From contig NZ_JACHXS010000002.1 in the NCBI RefSeq assembly GCF_014192225.1, positions 744,001 to 808,000 on the forward strand: DNA of 64,000 bases, written 5' to 3'. A model generated the notes under the pieces. That model was not told where the DNA came from. It saw only the letters and a list, made by a program, of their open reading frames with translations, and did no database searches. The stretch comes from Pseudoduganella umbonata. Its GTDB lineage: Bacteria; Pseudomonadota; Gammaproteobacteria; Burkholderiales; Burkholderiaceae_D. Each line of letters opens with the position of its first letter. Within the stretch, counting starts at the first letter, position 1. The translations under genes and the position numbers were made by a program. Shown here one piece after another: positions 36,370 through 44,973 of this stretch.

Positions 36370-37409
36370 ACGAGATTGACATGATAGACGCTGACATGAG
36401 CGGCGCTGGCATGAGCGGCATTGAACAGGGCGCGCAGCGCGCCGGCAAGATCATGCTGGTGGGGATCGGCCCCGGCAGCGTGGAGCACATGACCGGGCGT
36501 GCCCGCGCGGCGATCGCCGAAGCCGATGTCGTGATCGGCTACGTCACCTACATCAAGCTGGTGGCGGACCTCATCGAAGGCAAGGAAATCATCCGCAAGT
36601 CGATGACCGAGGAACTGGACCGCGCCGTCAGCGCGCTGGAAGCGGCGCGCGCCGGCAAGAAGGTGGCGCTGATCTCGTCGGGCGACGCCGGCGTGTACGG
36701 CATGGCCGGCCCCACGTATGAGGTGCTGTTCCAGTCTGGCTGGACGCCGGACGATCCGGTACAGGTCGAGATCGTCCCGGGAGCATCGGCGCTGAACAGC
36801 TGCGCCGCCCTGGTCGGTGCGCCGCTGACGCACGACTTCTGCGCCATTTCGCTGTCGGACCTGCTGACGCCATGGCCGACCATCGCGCGGCGGCTGGACG
36901 CGGTGGCGATGGCCGATTTCGTGGTGGCGCTGTACAACCCGAAAAGCGGGCGGCGTACGCGCCAGATCGTCGAGGCGCAGCGCCTGTTCCTGCGCCACCG
37001 CCGCGCCGATACGCCGGTGGCGATCGTCAAGAGCGCCTACCGCCGGCGCGAGAACATCGTGTTCACCACGCTCGACCGCATGGCCGATGCCGACATCGGC
37101 ATGCTCAGCACTGTCCTGGTCGGCAACAGCAACACCTTCGTGCGCAACGGCCTGATGGTGACGCCGCGCGGCTACGCGAACAAGTACGACATGGAAGAGG
37201 GTGGCGCCACCCGCGACGGCGAACGCGCCGGCCGTTCGCTGTCCACCGGCCTGCTGGGCTGGCTGGACACGCTGCAGGCCGAGCATGCCGGCGGCGCCAG
37301 CATCGAGGCGCTTGCGGCCCGCTACCGGCTGCCGGCCGACTACATCGGCGCCACGCTGGCCGAGCCGTGGCAAGACGAATCCGTGGCGATCGGGGAGGGC
37401 GAGGCATGA
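36366..37409 (+). CDS. cbiH: (Cobalt-)precorrin-3B C17-methyltransferase
   Basis: 347 residues. N-terminal IMLVGIGPGSVEHMTGRAR, then ISSGDAGVYGMAGPTYEVL, VPGASALNSCAALVGAPL and LYNPKSGRRT are diagnostic of CbiH/CobJ. Ring contraction with C17 methylation. A leader of about 28 residues is not conserved and ATGs inside it are alternative starts. The C-terminal ~80 residues extend beyond the methylase domain. In some relatives this protein is fused to a ferredoxin-like domain; here one is encoded by the next, overlapping gene. Confidence 0.95.
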   Translation: MNEIDMIDADMSGAGMSGIEQGAQRAGKIMLVGIGPGSVEHMTGRARAAIAEADVVIGYVTYIKLVADLIEGKEIIRKSMTEELDRAVSALEAARAGKKVALISSGDAGVYGMAGPTYEVLFQSGWTPDDPVQVEIVPGASALNSCAALVGAPLTHDFCAISLSDLLTPWPTIARRLDAVAMADFVVALYNPKSGRRTRQIVEAQRLFLRHRRADTPVAIVKSAYRRRENIVFTTLDRMADADIGMLSTVLVGNSNTFVRNGLMVTPRGYANKYDMEEGGATRDGERAGRSLSTGLLGWLDTLQAEHAGGASIEALAARYRLPADYIGATLAEPWQDESVAIGEGEA

Positions 37410-37765
37410 GCGACAGCGATTCCAGCGCGCCGATGGTGGTGAAACCGAAGATCGGCAGTTATCACCGGCACCTGCTGGTGTGCACCGGCCCGCGCTGCAG
37501 CGCCGATGGCCAGTCGCAGGCGCTGTTCGACAGCCTGGGGGAAAAGCTCAAGGCGGCCGGCCTGACCACGGGCGAGCTGCGCGTCAAGCGCAGCCGCGTC
37601 AGCTGTTTTGCCGCCTGCAAGGGCGGTCCCATCGCGTGCGTGCAGCCGGACGGCACTTGGTACTACAACGTCACGCCGGAAAACATGGACCGCATCATCG
37701 ACGAACACCTGTGCAACGGCCGGCGCGTGGACGACCTGGTGTTTCACCAGGCCGGCGAGGAATAG
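37406..37765 (+). CDS. Thioredoxin-like [2Fe-2S] ferredoxin of the cobalamin operon
   Basis: 119 residues. HLLVCTGPRCSADGQSQALF and VSCFAACKGGPIACVQPDG provide the four-cysteine pattern of thioredoxin-fold [2Fe-2S] ferredoxins (two Cys in each segment). Overlaps cbiH by ATGA and closes the operon. It could supply electrons for the ring-contraction step (analogous to the Fe-S cluster in long CbiH proteins) or to cobalt reduction; this is inference from context. Confidence 0.9.
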   Translation: MSDSDSSAPMVVKPKIGSYHRHLLVCTGPRCSADGQSQALFDSLGEKLKAAGLTTGELRVKRSRVSCFAACKGGPIACVQPDGTWYYNVTPENMDRIIDEHLCNGRRVDDLVFHQAGEE

Positions 37766-37813
37766 TGCCAGCGCCGCCGTCCGGTGCCCGGTTGCGATGG
37801 GCGCCGGTAACGC

Positions 37814-38947
37814 TCAATAGCTCGTCAACGCGCTCGGCTGCCCGCCCTTGAACGTGAAGATCGTCACCGGCGAGGCTTTCATGTCGCCCTTGCCGTCGAA
37901 CGCATAGGTACCGGCCACGCCCTGGTACGAGCCGGCCGAGATGGCGGCGCCGACCTTCGCGGGTTCGACGGAACCGGTCTGCTGCATCGCCTGGGCGAAC
38001 AGGTGGACGGCGTCGTAATACGAAGCGGCATACACGTCCGGCTCGGCGTTGAAGCGCTTCTTGAATTTCGCCTTGAAGCCCGCGCCGCTGGCAGCCTTGT
38101 CGAGCAGGGCGCCGCCCTGCGAGCACAGCACGTTGGCACCGACGGCGTCGCCGCCCAGCTTGCCCATCTCGGAGGTGCAGATGGTGTCGCCGCCCAGCAG
38201 CTTCGCCTTGATGCCCAGCTGGCGGATCTGGCGCGCCATCGGGCCGCCCTGCGGTGCGTAGCCGCCGAAGAAGATCGCTTCCACGTTCTTCGGCCGCAGC
38301 TTGGTGAGGATGGACGTGAAATCGACCGCCTTGTCGGTCGTGTACTCATGGCCGGCCACCGTCATGCCGGCGGACCGGGCGGCACGCTTGAATTCCTCGG
38401 CCAGGCCCTGGCCGAACGCGGTGCGGTCGTCGATCACGGCCACCGTCTTCACCTTCAGTTCCCTGGCCGCGTACAGCGCCATCCGCGAGCCGAGCTGCGT
38501 GTCGCTGGCGTTGACCCTGTACAGGTTTTTATAGCCTTGCTGCGTGAGTTTCGGATTCGACGCGACACTGGCCACCACCACGCCGGCGTTCGCATAGACC
38601 CGCGAAGCGGGGATCGCCACGCCCGAGTTGTAAGGGCCGACCACGTAGCGCACGCCGCCGTCGGCAAGCTTTTGCGCGACGTTGACGCCGGCCTTCGGAT
38701 CGCCCTGGTCGTCCTCGGACACCAGCTCGAAGCGCAGCTTCTTGCCGCCGACGGCGACGGGCTTCGCGTTCAGCTCCTCGATCGCCAGCCGCGCGCCGTT
38801 TTCATTGTCCTTGCCGGAGAAAGCCTGCGCGCCCGACAGCGGCCCGCTGTGGCCGATGCGAACCACGGTTTCCTGCGCGGCCGCGCCGGCCGCCATTGCC
38901 GACATGGCCGCCAGCGCGAGCGCGCCGGCCATTTGCGTGTATCTCAT
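37814..38947 (-). CDS. Branched-chain amino acid ABC transporter substrate-binding protein (LivK-like)
   Basis: 377 residues. Signal peptide MRYTQMAGALALAAMSAMAAGAAA. The mature Peripla_BP_6 fold starts VVRIGHSGPLSGAQAFSGKD. VVGPYNSGVAIPASRVYANA and AVIDDRTAFGQGLAEEFKRA are typical. It should bind a branched-chain or related amino acid in the periplasm, but no permease or ATPase genes are adjacent. ATG 38947 has GGGAG upstream. Convergent with the cobalamin operon across a 48-bp gap. Confidence 0.92.
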   Translation of the reverse strand: MRYTQMAGALALAAMSAMAAGAAAQETVVRIGHSGPLSGAQAFSGKDNENGARLAIEELNAKPVAVGGKKLRFELVSEDDQGDPKAGVNVAQKLADGGVRYVVGPYNSGVAIPASRVYANAGVVVASVASNPKLTQQGYKNLYRVNASDTQLGSRMALYAARELKVKTVAVIDDRTAFGQGLAEEFKRAARSAGMTVAGHEYTTDKAVDFTSILTKLRPKNVEAIFFGGYAPQGGPMARQIRQLGIKAKLLGGDTICTSEMGKLGGDAVGANVLCSQGGALLDKAASGAGFKAKFKKRFNAEPDVYAASYYDAVHLFAQAMQQTGSVEPAKVGAAISAGSYQGVAGTYAFDGKGDMKASPVTIFTFKGGQPSALTSY

Positions 38948-39115
38948 CGGATCTCCCGTCGTTATTCTTGAGTAGCGTGAATTATCCACGTTCTCGCGGC
39001 GGGAGCAAGCAGCAAAGTGAAGAACCCAAAGTGAAGAACCCTCCGCCATCGGCGGGCGCACGGGCGCAGGCGCCGGCGCCTGCGCCGGAAACCATGTCCG
39101 CAACGATGCCGCCAA

Positions 39116-41416
39116 CTACACTGGCGGCACGGTGCCCGTGCGGGTAACCGGGCGGACCGCCGGGTTGATCTCGTTGCGTGGCGGCGCGGCGGCCGCGTTG
39201 GGGCCGCCGGCAATGCCGCCGGCCAGGTACTGCGCGGCGATTGCGGCAGCGGTGGACGGGTCGGCCGCATTCGGCGCGCGCGGGGCATTGTTGGCGTTCG
39301 CACCGCCAGCCGCGGCGTTCGCGCCCGGCGTTCCCGCTGCGCCCGGAGCTGTGCCGGCCGGCGCGCCCGTGGCCGATGGCGTGCCGCCTGCCGTGGTGCC
39401 CGCCGCCGGATTGGCCGGCGTGCCCAGCGAAGCCTGCGCCGCAGCCGCCGCGTCGGCCGCCGCCTGGGCAGTGGCGGCGCTGGTTGCCGCCGAGGCGGCG
39501 ATCCGCGCGTCCGCCGCCGCACCGGCCACGGCCTGCTCGTTCGGTGTACCGGCCAGCGCCGTTGCGCCGGCTGCAGTGCCGGCGCCGGCTGCGCCCGCGG
39601 CCTGCTGGGTACGCAGCGCGATCCGCTCCCGGTCCAGGATGGCCTGCGCGCGCTCCGCTCCCTGTTCCTGCAATACCCGCAGCGCATCGCGCTGCCGCGC
39701 CGTTTCGGCCTCGGCAAGCGCCGCGGCCTGGCGCGCATCCCCGGCCTGCTGCGTGGCCGCCAGGCGCACCTGGGCAAGCCGCTGTTCGACCAGCGCGTCT
39801 TCCTGCGTGGCCAGCGTTTGCCCGGCCGCGGCGCGGCGTGCCGCCAGCAGGCGATCCTGCGCCAGCCGGTCGGCCTGCGTCAGCTCATTCTGCCGAACTT
39901 CTTGCCGATTCTCTTGCCGCGCCTCGTCGAGGCGATCGGCAAGCTGCTGCGCCGCCGTGTCTTCCTCGCGGGTGGTGGTCAGCTGGCGCAGCGCCGCGGC
40001 GCGCACTTCCTGCAGCCGCTGGTCCTGCGTCACGATGTCCTGCCGTTCGGCCAGCGCCTGGTTCGCGGTCTGCCGCGCCAGCGCAAGCCGGCCGGCGGCC
40101 GCGCGTTCCTGCTGCGTCAGCGTGGCGAGGTCCCGGTCGAGCCGCGCCGCATCGTCGCGCTGCACCTGCTGGCGGCGTGCTTCGGCGTTCTCCGCCACGG
40201 CCGCCCGCTCGGCGGCGAAGCGTTCCGCTGCCAGCTGCCGTGCCAGCGCCTCGGCGTTGGCCTGGTCGGGCGACGTCGTCGGTGCCGGCGGAGTCTGCAC
40301 CGGGTTGGCCTGTGCCTCGCCAGGGGCGCCGGTTACGCGGGTGGGTGGCGGCTGCACCGTGTCGCGCACCGCCTGCTGGACGGCGGCCGTATCGGCCGCG
40401 GTCGACGGCAACCGGTCGGGGGCCCGTTGCGGCACCGGGCTGGTGGTCGCCGGCTGCGCATAATTTGGAAACTGCGTCGGAATCTGCTGCGCCGGCACCT
40501 GCGGCGCGGGCACCTGGGCCGGGCTGCCGGAGGGCAGCGCATCGCTCGACGGCTGCGCTCCCTGCTGCGGGGCGTTGGCGGGACCGAGCGCGCCACTGGC
40601 GCTGTTGTCGGCCTGCGCGGCCGTCAGTTCGGCGGCCTGGTTGTTCAGCATGGCGGCCGGCGTGCCGGAGCCGGCGATCTGGGGCGCTTCAGGCTGGCGT
40701 GCATCGCCGGTGGCGCCGTCGTCCGCGGCATCGGCGGGGGGCGCCGGGTTCTGCTGGTTCGGCTGCACGGCCGTATCGCGCAGCGCATTGCGGAACGCCG
40801 CGTCGCTGACCTCGCTCGGCGGCAGGTTGGCCGTGGCGGGCGCCTGCAGCGAATTGCCGTCCGGGCCGATGGCATCGCGTTCGCGCGCCAGGGCGCTGGC
40901 CACCTCGTCGAAACTGCCGGCGGCGCGCGCCAGCGTGTCCAGCGTGCCCTGGCGGTCGGCCTCGAACGCGGCCAGCAGGCGGCGGTTGTCCACCGCCAGC
41001 ATGTCGCCATCGTCGCCCAGCAGCGATGGCGCCAGGTCGATACCCAGCTGCGCCAGGCCGGCGCGCTGGTCGGCGAACGCCTGCGCCAGGCGCCCGGCCA
41101 ATGCGCTGGACGGCAGTGCTTCGCCGGAAGGCGGCGCCAGCGTGTCGACGGCGCGGCCCACGTTGAACGCTTCCACCAGTTCGCCGGCGGCAGTGCCCAG
41201 CTGTTCCAGGTCCGCATCGGTGATGCGCGCGCCGCTGGCGGCGGCCAGTTCGCCCAGCCGTTTCTGCGACAGCGCCAGCGTGCCCATGAACTGGCCCAGC
41301 GACGATACATCCACGTCGGAACTCGGCGGCACCTCGTCGCGCGTGGGCGCCGCGCCCACGCCGGCTGCGGCGAACAGCGGGGCCATGCCGGACGACACTG
41401 AAGAGACAGGAAACAT
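39116..41416 (-). CDS. Long Ala/Pro/Gln-rich, partly coiled-coil protein of unknown function
   Basis: 766 residues, no signal peptide or membrane segment. Residues ~35-200 form an ordered helical region (SSLGQFMGTLALSQKRLGEL, AGELVEAFNVGRAVDTL). Residues ~215-370 are Pro/Gln/Ala linker. Residues ~380-610 are long charged helices (ERFAAERAAVAENAEARRQQ), probably coiled coil. The tail is Ala/Gly/Asn/Pro low complexity. No family recognised. Codon bias and frame continuity over 2.3 kb support coding. ATG 41416 has GGAGG nine bases upstream. Confidence 0.7.
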   Translation of the reverse strand: MFPVSSVSSGMAPLFAAAGVGAAPTRDEVPPSSDVDVSSLGQFMGTLALSQKRLGELAAASGARITDADLEQLGTAAGELVEAFNVGRAVDTLAPPSGEALPSSALAGRLAQAFADQRAGLAQLGIDLAPSLLGDDGDMLAVDNRRLLAAFEADRQGTLDTLARAAGSFDEVASALARERDAIGPDGNSLQAPATANLPPSEVSDAAFRNALRDTAVQPNQQNPAPPADAADDGATGDARQPEAPQIAGSGTPAAMLNNQAAELTAAQADNSASGALGPANAPQQGAQPSSDALPSGSPAQVPAPQVPAQQIPTQFPNYAQPATTSPVPQRAPDRLPSTAADTAAVQQAVRDTVQPPPTRVTGAPGEAQANPVQTPPAPTTSPDQANAEALARQLAAERFAAERAAVAENAEARRQQVQRDDAARLDRDLATLTQQERAAAGRLALARQTANQALAERQDIVTQDQRLQEVRAAALRQLTTTREEDTAAQQLADRLDEARQENRQEVRQNELTQADRLAQDRLLAARRAAAGQTLATQEDALVEQRLAQVRLAATQQAGDARQAAALAEAETARQRDALRVLQEQGAERAQAILDRERIALRTQQAAGAAGAGTAAGATALAGTPNEQAVAGAAADARIAASAATSAATAQAAADAAAAAQASLGTPANPAAGTTAGGTPSATGAPAGTAPGAAGTPGANAAAGGANANNAPRAPNAADPSTAAAIAAQYLAGGIAGGPNAAAAPPRNEINPAVRPVTRTGTVPPV

Positions 41417-41603
41417 GATGCACCTCCGAGGCCTGGATCCGGGCAAGCTTGCCACAAAGCGCCCGGCGGCGGCGCACCGGCCCGGCCCGGCAGTGCTTCC
41501 GCCGCCCTCGCGTGTCTTTCCACTTTGTTATGCACCGCACTGTGCGGCCGCGCCGATCGGCCTATCGTTGGACCTGCATACCAACCAAAAGAGGATACCG
41601 ATC

Positions 41604-42086
41604 ATGGACAACGAAAAATCGACCATCAACGCGACCGGCACCGTGACGCCGATCGGCAATACCAACACCACCGGCACGGCCAACCGTACCGACGTTCACA
41701 ACACGATCGACAAGGCCGCTGACAAGGTGCAGCCGGCTGCCGACAAGGCCGCTACCGCTGCGCATAGCGCCGTCGACAAGGTTGCCGAGAAAGTGCCGGC
41801 TGCCGCCGAGAAAGTGCACAGCACCGTCGAGAAGCTGGCCGAGAAGGTGCCGGCCTCCACCGAACGGCTGGTCGGCAAGGCCCACGAGACCGTGGACAAG
41901 GTAACGGAGAAGGCCGGCGCCGTCTCCGAAACGCTGAGCCGGAAAGCGGCCGACCTGAACGTGGCCTATGGCCGCCTGGCCGAAACGGGCCGCAGCTATG
42001 TGCGCAACAGCCCGGGTACGTCGGTGCTGGTCGCCCTGGCCGCCGGCTATGCCGTCTCGAAGCTGCTGGGCTCGCGCCGCCATTAA
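41604..42086 (+). CDS. Phasin/ElaB-like helical stress protein with C-terminal membrane anchor
   Basis: 160 residues. After a Thr/Asn-rich start, residues ~28-115 are amphipathic helical repeats with an 11- to 14-residue rhythm (TIDKAADKVQPAADKAA, TVEKLAEKVPASTERLV), similar to LEA or apolipoprotein-like repeats. The C-terminus SVLVALAAGYAVSKLLGSRRH resembles the glycine-zipper anchor of DUF883/ElaB/YqjD proteins, which tether stationary-phase ribosomes. Family is tentative. GAGGAT precedes ATG 41604. Its neighbour is a large catalase, suggesting a general-stress locus. Confidence 0.72.
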   Translation: MDNEKSTINATGTVTPIGNTNTTGTANRTDVHNTIDKAADKVQPAADKAATAAHSAVDKVAEKVPAAAEKVHSTVEKLAEKVPASTERLVGKAHETVDKVTEKAGAVSETLSRKAADLNVAYGRLAETGRSYVRNSPGTSVLVALAAGYAVSKLLGSRRH

Positions 42087-42140
42087 TTGAATCACCATTA
42101 ATCGCGTCGCCATCGACATCTACCGCGCCACCATTCGCAC

Positions 42141-42238
42141 GGCAACTGCAGCGCAGTTGCCGCCTTGATGGCACGTCGTCCGCCGCCCCTTGCGGACGGC
42201 AGCGCCCGGCCGTGCTTCCTCGCGATGCACGGCCGGGC
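42141..42238 (+). terminator. Two perfect stem-loops after the phasin-like gene
   Basis: GGCAACTGC-AGC-GCAGTTGCC (42141-42161) has 9-bp arms. GCCCGGCCGTGC (42204-42215) with GCACGGCCGGGC (42227-42238) has 12-bp arms and is followed by GTCTTTG. The second is a likely terminator for the gene at 41604; both lie upstream of the catalase. Confidence 0.55.
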
Positions 42239-42303
42239 GTCTTTGCGCCCGGTCTTCCCGAACGGCGGCCCGGGCGCCGCTTACAGTCAATCCTAGGACA
42301 TTA

Positions 42304-44724
42304 ATGACCACGAAATCCACTACGCAGTCCTCCGGCGTCGACGGTGCCGGCTCCATTCTCTCCACTGTTTCAGGACCTTCCACCGCGGCGCCGCCGCAAT
42401 CGCTGGGCAACAACAATCCGCAAGGCGACGTGCTGCTGGAAAAGCAGGCCGGCGGCATGGACCTGGCTGCGCAGACCCCGTACAACGCCAACAAGCCGAA
42501 CGAATACGGCGATGTGGCGCGCACGCCCCAGCAGGGACAGACGGCCAAGCCGTCCAGCGACATCGTCACCGCCAGCAGCGCCGCCGAGAACATCGCCTCG
42601 CCGAAGACCGGCAGCGGCCAGCCGCCGATCGGCGTCAACAACACCAATGCGCCGCTGGACCGCGTGCGCGCCGATTCGAACGACCGGGTGCTGACCACCA
42701 ACCAGGGCGTGCCGGTGGCGAACAACCAGGATTCGCTGAAGGCGGGCCTGCGCGGCCCCACGCTGATGGAAGACTTCATCCTGCGCGAGAAGATCACGCA
42801 CTTCGACCATGAGCGCATCCCCGAGCGCATCGTGCATGCGCGCGGCTCGGCCGCGCACGGCTACTTCGAAAGCTACGAAGACCTGTCGGACATCACGCGT
42901 GCCGCGCCGTTCGCGCAGGCCGGCAAGAAAACGCCGGTCTTCGTGCGCTTCTCCACCGTGGCCGGCGAGCGGGGCTCCACCGACACGGCGCGCGACGTGC
43001 GTGGCTTTGCCGTCAAGTTCTATACGGACGAGGGCAACTGGGACCTGGTGGGCAACAACATTCCCGTGTTCTTCATCCAGGACGCGATGAAGTTCCCCGA
43101 CCTGGTGCATGCGCTGAAACCCGAGCCGCACAACGCCATGCCGCAGGCGGCCAGCGCGCACGACACGTTCTGGGATTTCGTGTCGCTGATGCCGGAATCG
43201 ACGCACATGCTGATGTGGGCGATGTCCGACCGCGCCATTCCGCGCAGCTACCGCATGATGCAGGGCTTCGGCGTGCACACCTTCCGCCTGGTGAACGCCG
43301 CCGGCGAATCCGTGTTCGTCAAGTTCCACTGGACGCCGCTGCAGGGCACCCATTCGCTGGTGTGGGACGAGGCGGTGAAGATCAGCGGCGCCGATCCCGA
43401 CTTCCACCGCCGCGACCTGTGGGAAGCCATCGAGGCCGGCGAATTCCCGGAATGGGAGCTGGGCCTGCAGATCTTCACCGAGGAACAGGCCGACAGTTTC
43501 GAGTTCGACGTGCTCGACGCCACCAAGCTCGTGCCGGAAGAGCTGGTGCCGGTCAGGCCGGTGGGCAAGCTGGTGCTGAACCGGAATCCGGACAACTTCT
43601 TTGCCGAGACCGAGCAGGTGGCGTTCTGCACCGCCCACGTCATTCCCGGCATCGACTTCACCAACGATCCGCTGCTGCATGGCCGCATCCACTCCTATGT
43701 GGACACGCAGCTGTCGCGCCTGGGCGGGCCGAACTTCCATGAGATCCCCATCAATGCGCCGGTCACGCAGGTGCACAACAACCAGCGCGACGGCATGCAT
43801 CGCCAGACGATCAATCGCGGCCGCGTGTCGTATGAGCCGAATTCGCTGGGCGGCGGCTGTCCGTTCCAGGGCGGCCGCATGGGCTTCACGAGCTTCCCGC
43901 AGCAAACCTTCGTGGAAGACAAGGTGCGCGGCAAGCCCGAACTGTTCGCCGACCACTATTCGCAGGCCCGCCTGTTCTGGCAAAGCCAGACGCCGGTCGA
44001 GCGCGCGCACATCATCGGCGGCTTCCGTTTCGAGCTGACGCGCGTGACGGTGCCGGCGATCCGCCAGCGCACGCTGTCGATGCTGGCCAATGTGGACGCA
44101 TCGCTGGTCAACGCCGTGGCTTCCGGGCTGGGCATGCCGGTGCCCGATCCGCAGCCGATGGCCACGACGCGGCCGCTGCCCACTTACCGCACGTCGCCGG
44201 CGCTGTCGCTGCTGGCGCGGCCAGGGCAGACGGGCATCCATACCCGCCGCGTCGCGATCCTGGTGGCCGATGGCGTCGACGTGGCGGGCGTGCGCACGAT
44301 CTACGAAGCGCTGCTGGCCGACGGCGCCGTGCCGCGCGTGGTTTCCTCCCGTCTCGGCCAGGTCGCAGGTGCCGACGGCGCCACGCTGGACGTGGAAATC
44401 ACGCTGGAAGCCGGACCTTCAGTGATCTATGACGCGATGGTGGTGCCGGCCGGCGAGCAGTCCGCGCAGACGCTGGCGGCCGACGCGAACGCGCTGGAAT
44501 TCGTGCGCCTGCAATACCGCCACTGCAAGCCGATCATGGTGGTCGACGCAGGCGTGCAACTGCTGGCCAAGGCCGGCATCCCGGCCACGCTGCGCGACGG
44601 TTCGGCCGATCCGGGCATCATCGGCGCGCAGCCGGTCGATGCCGCCGCCGCGCTGGCCGCGTTCAAGGAAGCACTGGCGCAGCACCGCGTCTGGATCCGC
44701 GAGAGCGATCCGCCGGCGGTATGA
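42304..44724 (+). CDS. katE: Large-subunit monofunctional catalase (clade 2, KatE/HPII type)
   Basis: 806 residues. An unusual N-terminal extension of about 150 residues, rich in Asn, Gln, Pro and Ser, precedes the catalase core that begins with [20 protein letters not shown]. Distal His is in [13 protein letters not shown] (about 184), Asn in [11 protein letters not shown], and heme Tyr in [15 protein letters not shown] (about 464). The C-terminal domain from about 640 is the GATase1/DJ-1-like domain of HPII ([16 protein letters not shown]). Converts H2O2 to water and O2. ATG 42304 follows AGGAC. Confidence 0.95.
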   Translation: MTTKSTTQSSGVDGAGSILSTVSGPSTAAPPQSLGNNNPQGDVLLEKQAGGMDLAAQTPYNANKPNEYGDVARTPQQGQTAKPSSDIVTASSAAENIASPKTGSGQPPIGVNNTNAPLDRVRADSNDRVLTTNQGVPVANNQDSLKAGLRGPTLMEDFILREKITHFDHERIPERIVHARGSAAHGYFESYEDLSDITRAAPFAQAGKKTPVFVRFSTVAGERGSTDTARDVRGFAVKFYTDEGNWDLVGNNIPVFFIQDAMKFPDLVHALKPEPHNAMPQAASAHDTFWDFVSLMPESTHMLMWAMSDRAIPRSYRMMQGFGVHTFRLVNAAGESVFVKFHWTPLQGTHSLVWDEAVKISGADPDFHRRDLWEAIEAGEFPEWELGLQIFTEEQADSFEFDVLDATKLVPEELVPVRPVGKLVLNRNPDNFFAETEQVAFCTAHVIPGIDFTNDPLLHGRIHSYVDTQLSRLGGPNFHEIPINAPVTQVHNNQRDGMHRQTINRGRVSYEPNSLGGGCPFQGGRMGFTSFPQQTFVEDKVRGKPELFADHYSQARLFWQSQTPVERAHIIGGFRFELTRVTVPAIRQRTLSMLANVDASLVNAVASGLGMPVPDPQPMATTRPLPTYRTSPALSLLARPGQTGIHTRRVAILVADGVDVAGVRTIYEALLADGAVPRVVSSRLGQVAGADGATLDVEITLEAGPSVIYDAMVVPAGEQSAQTLAADANALEFVRLQYRHCKPIMVVDAGVQLLAKAGIPATLRDGSADPGIIGAQPVDAAAALAAFKEALAQHRVWIRESDPPAV

Positions 44725-44843
44725 CGCCAGCATAGCCGCCCCGGCAGGGCACCAGCTCTGCCATAGGTGGTGACCGGCCCGGTTGCATGCGCCACGCGCG
44801 GCAGCCGGGCTTTATCATCTCATCCAGCCAAAAAAACATTTCT

Positions 44844-44965
44844 CGAAAACCGGTGACAGACACCAGGTTTTTTGAAACATTTCCCGAAAACCGGTGACAG
44901 ACACCAGGTTTTTTGAAACATTTCCCGAAAACCGGTGACAGACACCAGGTTTTTTGAAACATTTC
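44844..44965. repeat. Triplicate 41-bp hairpin repeat upstream of the MFS gene
   Basis: Three nearly identical 41-bp units: CGAAAACCGGTGACAGACAC, then CAGGTTTTTTGAAACATTTCC, at 44844-44884, 44885-44925 and 44926-44965. Each can form a stem GGTG/CACC extended by AAAACC/GGTTTT. A partial tail AAACATTTCT precedes them. The last unit ends only 8 bp before the chosen MFS start codon. Confidence 0.92.
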
Positions 44966-44973
44966 TTTACTAC

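Noticed and set aside
42370..44241. Long minus-strand open frame over katE
   Set aside because: Antisense shadow of a clear catalase.
44844..44965. Possible CRISPR array
   Set aside because: The three 41-bp units are directly adjacent with no unique spacers, and no cas genes are present.
44935..44973. N-terminal extension MTDTRFFETF of the MFS transporter
   Set aside because: This sequence is encoded by the repeat itself and has no family support.
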